Source: an uncultured Alphaproteobacteria bacterium (lineage in GTDB: Bacteria; Pseudomonadota; Alphaproteobacteria; Rickettsiales; UBA1997). From it: DNA of 10,189 bases. This document shows positions 1-5,639 of this stretch, piece by piece. The stretch is from positions 1 through 10,189 of the forward strand of contig CAIYMZ010000070.1 of assembly GCA_903927415.1 (NCBI GenBank), in the 5' to 3' direction. A program made the translations under genes and the position numbers. Numbering within the stretch: position 1 is the stretch's first letter; every line of letters starts with the position of its first letter. Below the pieces are notes generated by a model. The model saw only the letters and a program-made list of their open reading frames with translations, was not told the DNA's origin and did no database searches.

Positions 1-1108
1 ATAATTTTTCTTTTTGATAAATCAAAAGTGTACCAATTGCTAAGCAGATGACAGCAATCACCCAAGTTGAAGCAAAGATCGGAATAAGGCCGGAAGAGCC
101 AAGTGTGTTAACAATGCTGGAGATGATGTAAAGTGCGAGTCCAATGACGATGCCAAAACAAATCAAGATAATCGTGTTTTGATTACGAATGTGGTTCAGG
201 CCAAAATAGCAGGCGATTAATGTCATCGCTAAAAACAGTAGTGGCTTGCTTATGAGCGAGTGAAAATAAACTTGAAATTTTGTCGCATTAAAACCAGCGG
301 AACGCAAATCTCGAATCAATTGCGGCAGCTGAAAAAGTGAAAATAATTTTACGTTTTGAAAATTATTAACAATTTTTTGCATCACAAAATCACTCTCCAG
401 ATTCGTTGGTATCGACATTCTATCCAATGTTTTGTTTAGCACAGACGCGTCATTCACAACCACATCTTGCAACAGCCAATAACCATTTTTCAAAAACATT
501 TTTCTGGCATCAATTTTTTTATAAAACTGATTATTTTTACTAAAAAACCAAGCGGTCACAATCTTGAACTCAAGATCATCTTTATAAACTTTTTTTGCCT
601 GAATTATAATTTCTTCTTCCGGATTTTCTGCGTTGACCTGTTTGAGCCAAATACCATTTTGTAGCGCCACTACTTCACGCATTTCATTTTTGATATATTT
701 ACCTTCAAACACATTAAATTTTTTACTCATCTGAATCGAGATTGGGCCAAAAACCGCAATCCAAAAAATACCAAGAAATACCGAAGCCACAGCAACTGGT
801 CGCAATATTTGCCACAAAGAAAATCCGCTCATTCTGATCACTGTAACCTCACTTTTTGAGGAAAGCAGAAAAAATGTGCTGATCGCCGCGATCAACACCA
901 GAGAGGCAATAACATCATTTAAAAAATCTGGGACTTGCAAAAATGCTATCGCCATTGCCGCGTATAAAGGTCCGTTTGTTTCTTTCACCTTATCAAGCGC
1001 ATCAATCAAATTAATAAAAAAAATGAGTAGCGAAAATCCACCAACAATTTGCAAAAATTTAATCAGAAAAATTTTTGCGATATAAAAATTGATGAGCCTT
1101 ATTTTCAT
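1..1108 (-). CDS. lptG: LPS export permease LptG, C-terminal end cut by window edge
   Basis: LptG pairs with LptF to form the inner-membrane part of the LptB2FG ABC transporter, which extracts lipopolysaccharide from the inner membrane and feeds it to the periplasmic bridge. The minus-strand frame is open from the ATG at 1108-1106 to the window edge, 369 codons, already about the family's full length (about 360), so only a few residues should be missing. It shows the expected plan: N-terminal membrane helices, a family-typical SKSEVTVIRMSGFS segment after the second or third helix, a soluble beta-rich middle, then hydrophobic segments near the C-terminus (for example KPLLFLAMTLIACYFGL and a helix close to the edge). 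Its ATG overlaps the lptF TGA (ATGA), which implies translational coupling. The assignment rests on both this sequence and the lptF neighbour. No frameshift was seen in the stretches translated by hand. Confidence 0.93.
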   Translation of the reverse strand, partial: MKIRLINFYIAKIFLIKFLQIVGGFSLLIFFINLIDALDKVKETNGPLYAAMAIAFLQVPDFLNDVIASLVLIAAISTFFLLSSKSEVTVIRMSGFSLWQILRPVAVASVFLGIFWIAVFGPISIQMSKKFNVFEGKYIKNEMREVVALQNGIWLKQVNAENPEEEIIIQAKKVYKDDLEFKIVTAWFFSKNNQFYKKIDARKMFLKNGYWLLQDVVVNDASVLNKTLDRMSIPTNLESDFVMQKIVNNFQNVKLFSLFQLPQLIRDLRSAGFNATKFQVYFHSLISKPLLFLAMTLIACYFGLNHIRNQNTIILICFGIVIGLALYIISSIVNTLGSSGLIPIFASTWVIAVICLAIGTLLIYQKEKL

Positions 1109-2187
1109 TTTTTCTTTCGAAAATTAGCGGTTAGAAGCTTGAGACTAACTGCGAAAAATATAATAAAATTTAAATACAAAACCGGCGTGAATTTAGGCGA
1201 TGATTCAATCAAGCTATAGCTTGCGATCGTAACCGAAAAAAATATCGCCACCAAGAATACCGCCAAAATAATATTCATCAAATTTCCACTACGACTAAAT
1301 CCACCGCGAAGAATACATGCCAAAGCAATAATGGAAAAAATAACCGACAATAGCGGATAGGTGAAGCGTTGATGTATCTCAGCGCGATATCTTTTTATTT
1401 CATATTCCTCTGCATCATCAGGATTTATAAGCTCGTGAAGATAGCGCTCCTTTGATTTCCAGCGTAACCTTGTAACATCTTTGTTATTTTCACTGAGGTT
1501 AAAAACGTAATTATCAAAATTTAAAATTTCTGATTTGCGACTGATATAATTAAATTTTTGCACCGTCCCATTTTCCATGTAAAGCAATGCGGAATTATCT
1601 TCGGTAACAATCCTTCCGGTTTGCGCGGTAATTGTCATAGAATATTGGTCAGCTCTTTCATCATGCAGCAAAATACCGGACAACTGATTATTTTCATTGC
1701 GATTTTTGGCATAAATCGTCAGCTCTTTCAGACTTTCAAAGGTCTGTGGATTAAAAGCTAAATTGGCATAATTATCCTGAAAATCGATCCGCAAAATTCG
1801 TAATTCTTTGTTGGCATAGGGCATTAAATAAAAAGAAATGCCAAAACAAATTAGTGAAGCAAAAACGCCAAGTGACAACGCGGGACGACATATTTCTAAC
1901 TTTGTCAGACCAGAATTTTTGAGAATTGTAATTTCGTTGTTGGTGATCAGGCGATTATAAATCAACAGAATCGCCATGAAAAGCGAGACAGGAATAATAA
2001 ACAAAAGCAGCCACGGTAAAATCAGCACAAAAAGGTAAAAAAATTTACTCAATTCGATGCCATTCTCAGCTATATATCTCACGAAAGTAATGGCGCGACT
2101 AAACCAAATTAGTGAAATTAAAATGGCAATGATAGCTGCAAAGCCAGCGATAGTCTTGTGGAAAATGTAGCGGCTGTATAATTTCAA
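1105..2187 (-). CDS. lptF: LPS export permease LptF
   Basis: LptF is the partner of LptG in the LptB2FG lipopolysaccharide exporter of the inner membrane. The 360-residue product matches the family length. It has three N-terminal membrane helices (about residues 12-35, 48-77 and 102-122), the family motif NNEITILKNSGL at 83-94, a periplasmic beta-jellyroll region (about 130-265) and three C-terminal helices (about 277-294, 302-325 and 335-353), ending in a basic tail. The start appears to be TTG at 2187-2185: the upstream frame has a stop five codons earlier, and the next in-frame ATG (residue 71) would remove the first helix. The gene ends in a 4-base overlap with lptG. It lies 44 bases from the divergent thiS, so both promoters must fit in that gap or reach into the neighbouring coding region; I see no clear promoter there. 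Confidence 0.95.
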   Translation of the reverse strand: MKLYSRYIFHKTIAGFAAIIAILISLIWFSRAITFVRYIAENGIELSKFFYLFVLILPWLLLFIIPVSLFMAILLIYNRLITNNEITILKNSGLTKLEICRPALSLGVFASLICFGISFYLMPYANKELRILRIDFQDNYANLAFNPQTFESLKELTIYAKNRNENNQLSGILLHDERADQYSMTITAQTGRIVTEDNSALLYMENGTVQKFNYISRKSEILNFDNYVFNLSENNKDVTRLRWKSKERYLHELINPDDAEEYEIKRYRAEIHQRFTYPLLSVIFSIIALACILRGGFSRSGNLMNIILAVFLVAIFFSVTIASYSLIESSPKFTPVLYLNFIIFFAVSLKLLTANFRKKK

Positions 2188-2231
2188 ATGGGTGCGAATT
2201 TAAATTTTTTTAAATAAATTTTTTGAGCGAT

Positions 2232-2441
2232 ATGTCAAAAGTAAATATCCTTTTAAACGGCGAAGAAAGATTTTTTGATCAAGAAATCACTGTGGCAGAT
2301 TTGATTGCAAAACTTGAACTTGATGTAAAAAAAATAGCCGTGGAGAAAGATTTAGAGATTGTAAATCCCGATCAATTTTCAGCAACGATGCTAGAAAATG
2401 GAAGTCGAGTTGAGATTGTCCATTTTATCGGCGGCGGATAA
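2232..2441 (+). CDS. thiS: Sulfur carrier protein ThiS
   Basis: ThiS is a small ubiquitin-fold protein. Its C-terminal glycine is adenylated and converted to a thiocarboxylate that donates sulfur for the thiazole ring of thiamine, in a complex with ThiG. The product is 69 residues, close to the family's usual 65-70. It has the beta-grasp pattern: MSKVNILLNGEE at the start, VADLIAKLEL as the first helix, KIAVEKDLEIV, then NGSRVEIVHFIGGG. The terminal Gly-Gly is present, with one further glycine before it. An in-frame TTG at 2223 would add three residues, but the ATG at 2232 gives the usual N-terminus. No strong Shine-Dalgarno sequence is visible. The usual partner thiG does not follow; instead a convergent gene ends 14 bases downstream. 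MoaD is the alternative family, but the length and neighbours fit ThiS better. Confidence 0.85.
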   Translation: MSKVNILLNGEERFFDQEITVADLIAKLELDVKKIAVEKDLEIVNPDQFSATMLENGSRVEIVHFIGGG

Positions 2442-2455
2442 GAGCCTAAAAAATC

Positions 2456-3232
2456 TCATGCTGACCTCGAGCGAGGATTACCCAATCCATTGGCCGCTTC
2501 AGCTCTACAAGTTGAGCTTGGCAACAAAGCCCTTCTCTCATCCGCTTCTTTTTTGACTTGATCGAGGCCAAGCTTAAGAGCTTCTCTGATTTTTTGTTCT
2601 CTTTCGCTAATTGTAGCTTGCGCATCTTGCTCCACAAAATATTTATCAAGCTCTTCGCGCATTCTTTTGGCTCTTTCGTCAAGTCTCTGCACTTCAACAA
2701 CGGTTGGTTGCGATGGTGGATCGCCAACTAAAGAACTTTCTTCTAGCATTTCCTCAACAGCTTTTTGATCCGCCTTACGAATCGCCTCCTCAATTTTAGC
2801 TTTATTACCCGCCTTAAACATAGAATTTTCTCCACTATCAACATCTGCAGCACTGCCGCCGCCCATATCATTTTGTAGATGTTCCGCTTGTGCACGAAGA
2901 AGTTTTGCCGCTTCCGCATAACCGTAAATACCAAATTCTGTCCATACTTTCGAGACTGATTCCCAAAGAAAATCACCCATTGACTGTAAAGTAGGGTTGT
3001 ATTTTACCTCCTTACCTCCGCCATAATATCTAACCATTTCAGCTTGGGTATGCTTAGCGACTGACATTACCGCCCAACTCGTAAGTAAAACAGCAGATGA
3101 GGCCACAGCAACTGGTATGCCGACCACACAAGAAGCGATACCACGAATTAGTTTGGCAACAGGGTTATCAACCAAAACGTTATATCCTGCTTTCGCAGCT
3201 TTTGTTACACCTCCTGCAGCTTTATCTAGCAT
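2456..3232 (-). CDS. Unrecognised protein with hydrophobic N-terminal segment and charged helical C-terminus
   Basis: I do not recognise this 258-residue protein. It begins only 5 bases after the yajQ stop, so it is very likely the last gene of the metZ-yajQ transcript. Residues 27-58 form a long hydrophobic stretch (small residues, glycine and valine rich), enough for one or two membrane passes. It is followed by GGG- and tryptophan-containing sequence (70-104). From about 145 to 235 the chain is rich in Glu, Lys, Arg and Ala and looks strongly helical, possibly coiled coil (KIEEAIRKADQKAVEEMLEE; LDERAKRMREELDKYF), with a proline break near 172-176. The last ~20 residues (SSTCRAEAANGLGNPRSRSA) differ in character and are encoded by a GC-richer patch full of short palindromes. 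A membrane-anchored cytoplasmic or secreted effector-like role is possible, but nothing here proves it. The ATG start is the only good one near yajQ. Confidence 0.7.
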   Translation of the reverse strand: MLDKAAGGVTKAAKAGYNVLVDNPVAKLIRGIASCVVGIPVAVASSAVLLTSWAVMSVAKHTQAEMVRYYGGGKEVKYNPTLQSMGDFLWESVSKVWTEFGIYGYAEAAKLLRAQAEHLQNDMGGGSAADVDSGENSMFKAGNKAKIEEAIRKADQKAVEEMLEESSLVGDPPSQPTVVEVQRLDERAKRMREELDKYFVEQDAQATISEREQKIREALKLGLDQVKKEADERRALLPSSTCRAEAANGLGNPRSRSA

Positions 3233-3237
3233 AATTT

Positions 3238-3729
3238 TTACTCGCGAAAATTAATGAATTGCAGCGGAATTTCGTAATTCGTGCCACGCAAAATTGTCAT
3301 TGCTTCTTGTAGATCGTCACGCTTCTTACCATCAATACGAACCTCATCCCCCTTGATCGAAGCCTGCACTTTCATTTTTGAATCCTTGATTTGTTTGACG
3401 ATTTTTTTGGCGATTTCTTGCTCAATTCCATTTCGTAATTTTACTTCTTGGCGAAGCATATCTCCACCAGCTTTTTCTTCTTTTTGAAAATCGAGAGCCT
3501 TTGCGTCAATGCCTCGCTTGGTTACAAAAACTTTTAAGGAATCGCGAATGGCGCTGAGTTTGTAATCGCTGTCAGCGGTGAGATTGATCAAATTTTCTTT
3601 AGTTTTTAATTCGACGGAAAAAACCGCACCTTTGAAATCGTAGCGATTCGTAAGTTCGCGCAGCACTGAATTCACTGCATTGTCGATTTCTTGCATATTG
3701 ATTTTGGAAACGATGTCGAAGCTCGGCAT
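3238..3729 (-). CDS. yajQ: YajQ family nucleotide-binding protein (UPF0234)
   Basis: The 163-residue product is a full-length YajQ, a small cytoplasmic protein of two ferredoxin-like folds that binds nucleic acids or nucleotides; a Xanthomonas homologue is reported to bind cyclic di-GMP. Family signatures are clear: MPSFDIVSKINMQEIDNAVN at the N-terminus, the LTNRYDFKG motif at about residues 26-34, RQEVKLRNGIEQE in the middle, KIVKQIKDSKMKVQASIKGDEVRI, and the C-terminal DDLQEAMTILRG followed by a short PLQFINFRE tail. The ATG at 3729 gives the canonical MPSFDIVS start. The metZ stop lies 4 bases upstream and the unrecognised gene starts 5 bases downstream, so the three genes are probably one transcript. 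Its role alongside methionine synthesis is not evident; the linkage may simply reflect genome compaction. Confidence 0.95.
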   Translation of the reverse strand: MPSFDIVSKINMQEIDNAVNSVLRELTNRYDFKGAVFSVELKTKENLINLTADSDYKLSAIRDSLKVFVTKRGIDAKALDFQKEEKAGGDMLRQEVKLRNGIEQEIAKKIVKQIKDSKMKVQASIKGDEVRIDGKKRDDLQEAMTILRGTNYEIPLQFINFRE

Positions 3730-3733
3730 AAAT

Positions 3734-4930
3734 TTATTTCAAAGATTGTTTTAGGTCGTCGATCAAGTCTTCAACATTCTCGAGCCCAACGGACAAGCGG
3801 CACATTGATTCAGTGATGCCGATTTTTTCTTGTTCGTCGCGCGGAATGTTTGAGTGGGTAGTGGTGGCGGGATGTGTGATCAGTGATTTGGCGTCGCCCA
3901 AATTATTCGAAATGTCGATAATTTTTAGCCGATTCATGAAAGCAAAAGTTTCTTTTTTGCCGCCTTTGACTTCAAAGGCCAACATTGCGCCGCCATTCAA
4001 CATCTGCTTCTTCGCCACTTCAAATTGTGGATGAGATTTTAAAGTTGGATACAAAACGCGTTTTACTTTCGGATGTTTTTCCAAAAATTCGGCGATTTTT
4101 TTTGCATTGCTGCAGTGGCGCTCCATGCGTAGCGGGAAGGTTTCGAGCGATTTTAAAATGATCCAAGCATTGAAGGGACTAAGCGCCGGCCCAGTGTGAC
4201 GATGAAATGGCAACAAAATTTCTTTGATAAATTCTTCTGACCCGAGAACGCAGCCGCCAAGTGTGCGACCTTGTCCGTCCATGTGTTTCGTGGTTGAATA
4301 GACTATGATGTCGGCACCAAGTTCGAATGATTTTTGGCTGTAAGGTGAGGCAAAAATATTATCGACGATGAGTTGCGCGCTATTTTTTTTGCAAAGTTTG
4401 GCGACCATTCTGATGTCGATAATTTCCAAATTTGGATTGGCCGGAGTTTCAATAAAAACAACTTTGGTATTTTTTTTGAAAGCCTTGCGCCATGCGTCTT
4501 CACTAGTTCCATCGACTAGCGTCACTTCAATTCCATAATTCGGTAAAATTTTTGTCGCGATGTGAAAACATGATCCGAATAAAACTTTGGAAGCGATAAA
4601 ATGATCTCCCGCTTTGATCTGACACATGATCGAAGCGAAAACCGCAGCCATGCCAGAAGCCATGACACAGCAACTTTCTGCGCCTTCAAGCAACGTCAAT
4701 TTATCCTCAAGCATTTTCAAACTCGGGTTCAAATAGCGTGAATAAACATATCCTGGCGCTTCACCATTGAAGCGGCTTTCGGCGATTTCAGCAGAGTTGT
4801 AAGCGAAGCCGGAATTTAAAAAAATTGCTTCCGAAGTTTCGCCGAAATTGCTGCGAATCGTGCCGCCGCGCACCATTTGCGTTTCAAGTTTCAACTTTTT
4901 GAAATCGAGATTTTTGTTTTTGTAGGTCAT
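3734..4930 (-). CDS. metZ: O-succinylhomoserine sulfhydrylase MetZ
   Basis: MetZ is a cytoplasmic pyridoxal-phosphate enzyme that makes homocysteine directly from O-succinylhomoserine and sulfide, the last step before methionine synthase. The 398-residue product matches the Cys/Met-metabolism PLP family throughout: YSRYLNPS (63-70), ASGMAA (91-96, phosphate-binding loop), ETPANP (161-166), VDN with the cofactor-binding Asp190, and STTKHMDGQGRTLGG (212-226), in which Lys215 is the expected Schiff-base lysine. The DGQGR form of that motif, with RHTGPALSPFNAW after it, favours MetZ over cystathionine gamma-synthase or beta-lyase. The C-terminal HPATTTHS and RLSVGLEN motifs are intact. The ATG at 4930 gives a normal N-terminus. 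A near-consensus promoter lies just upstream, and the leader is only about 20 bases, too short for a SAM riboswitch. It heads the metZ-yajQ-(unrecognised gene) operon. Confidence 0.92.
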   Translation of the reverse strand: MTYKNKNLDFKKLKLETQMVRGGTIRSNFGETSEAIFLNSGFAYNSAEIAESRFNGEAPGYVYSRYLNPSLKMLEDKLTLLEGAESCCVMASGMAAVFASIMCQIKAGDHFIASKVLFGSCFHIATKILPNYGIEVTLVDGTSEDAWRKAFKKNTKVVFIETPANPNLEIIDIRMVAKLCKKNSAQLIVDNIFASPYSQKSFELGADIIVYSTTKHMDGQGRTLGGCVLGSEEFIKEILLPFHRHTGPALSPFNAWIILKSLETFPLRMERHCSNAKKIAEFLEKHPKVKRVLYPTLKSHPQFEVAKKQMLNGGAMLAFEVKGGKKETFAFMNRLKIIDISNNLGDAKSLITHPATTTHSNIPRDEQEKIGITESMCRLSVGLENVEDLIDDLKQSLK

Positions 4931-4956
4931 TTTGAAGAAAATAATTTATACTCAAA

Positions 4957-4985
4957 ATTAAAAGCTGGACACAAGAGACTGTCAA
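4957..4985 (-). promoter_or_regulatory. Predicted sigma70-type promoter of metZ operon
   Basis: On the minus strand a perfect -35 hexamer TTGACA (4985-4980) is separated by 17 bases from TTTAAT (4962-4957), one mismatch from the -10 consensus. Transcription would begin near 4950, about 20 bases before the metZ ATG. It is the best promoter match noticed in the window. The leader is too short for a riboswitch or attenuator. Confidence 0.7.
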
Positions 4986-5027
4986 AAGTTTTTTTAACCA
5001 AGACTTACGTAACACTCAATTGCTCAC

Positions 5028-5055
5028 TTGCATTTTTGGAATCGGTTCATAATTT
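5028..5055 (+). promoter_or_regulatory. Possible promoter of tRNA-Glu
   Basis: TTGCAT (5028-5033) is followed after 16 bases by TAATTT (5050-5055), and the tRNA begins 66 bases downstream. Both boxes are imperfect and the region is AT-rich, so this is only a candidate. The remaining space between metZ and the tRNA (4931-5121) shows no gene. Confidence 0.3.
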
Positions 5056-5121
5056 GCCGCGCTCTTTTGGCGATAAGTCTTCTGGTAGCTAGTTCTCATC
5101 TTCGCTTTCATTTGTAAGTTT

Positions 5122-5196
5122 GGCCCCATCGTCTAACGGTTAGGACACCACCCTTTCACGGTGGGAATACGGATTCGAATTCCGTTGGGGTCACCA
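5122..5196 (+). tRNA. tRNA-Glu (anticodon UUC), with encoded CCA
   Basis: The cloverleaf can be drawn by hand. The acceptor stem GGCCCCA (5122-5128) pairs with TGGGGTC (5186-5192), with one G-U pair. The anticodon stem CCACC/GGTGG (5148-5152/5160-5164) encloses the loop CTTTCAC, with anticodon TTC at 5155-5157. The T stem ACGGA/TCCGT encloses TTCGAAT. The discriminator base is A5193 and CCA is encoded at 5194-5196. It reads GAA and GAG glutamate codons and may also supply tetrapyrrole synthesis, which in alphaproteobacteria normally uses the ALA synthase route instead. It lies 27 bases upstream of the broken gtrA-like gene. Confidence 0.97.
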
Positions 5197-5223
5197 TTTT
5201 TTTCCCTAACAACTTAACCACGA

Positions 5224-5639
5224 ATGAAGTCCCTAAAAATAAAATTACGCCAATTTTTAGGACTAAAAACAGTTCAACAGCTTACTCGTTTTCTCATCAC
5301 CGGCGGCATTGCAACCATCCTCGGTTACTCAGCTTTCTTGATCTGCTTACGTGCATTTAATTTACACTACATCCTCGCCAATTTCATCGCCTTCATCGTC
5401 GGAATTATCTTCGGCTACAATTGCAATAGACGCTGGAGTTTCAACGGACCGCATCACAAATCCTCCCATCTTTTTGAATATCTCGCAGTTTACCTCACCT
5501 CGCTTCTAGTCAGCACCATCACCTCAAAATCTGCGTCGATTTTTTCGGTATCATTCCCGAAATCGCCTTCATCTTGAGCCTTTGCGTCACTACCTGCATC
5601 AACTTTTTAGGAATAAAATTTCTAGTTTTTAAAAAGTAG
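5224..5639 (+). pseudogene. GtrA-family membrane protein gene, broken by a one-base frameshift
   Basis: GtrA-like proteins are small four-helix membrane proteins linked to flipping of polyprenyl-phosphate sugars for surface polysaccharides. From the ATG at 5224 the first frame gives the typical start: FLITGGIATILGYSAF as helix 1, ILANFIAFIVGIIFGYNCNRRWSF as helix 2 with the family's N-rich RxWxF ending, then a third helix from about residue 88. After about residue 100 the frame becomes poor and stops at 5577. The family-like sequence continues in the -1 frame: KICVDFFGII, then IAFILSLCVTTCINFLGIKF, ending LVFKK with a TAG at 5637-5639. Adding one A to the AAAA run at 5526-5529 would restore a continuous 138-residue GtrA protein of normal length. 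ATC, CTC, ACC and TTC codons are more frequent than in neighbouring genes, so the gene may be foreign. The tail overlaps convergent comEC by 11 bases. A sequencing error is the main alternative to a real mutation. Confidence 0.85.

Noticed and set aside
2442..2455. Terminator between convergent thiS and the unrecognised gene
   Set aside because: The 14-base gap has an A-run but no stem, so no intrinsic terminator can be supported.
2446..2727. 93-codon minus-strand frame overlapping the unrecognised gene
   Set aside because: It overlaps a longer, better-composed frame placed directly after yajQ, and its composition looks like an out-of-frame shadow.
5001..5080. 7-bp inverted repeat AGACTTA/TAAGTCT between metZ and tRNA-Glu
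   Set aside because: Short arms 66 bases apart in AT-rich sequence are expected by chance; no operator or riboswitch pattern accompanies them.
5523..5531. Programmed -1 ribosomal frameshift in the gtrA-like gene
   Set aside because: Only the AAA codon can re-pair on the AAAA run; the preceding TCA codon cannot slip to CTC, so there is no proper slippery heptamer. A one-base loss explains it better.
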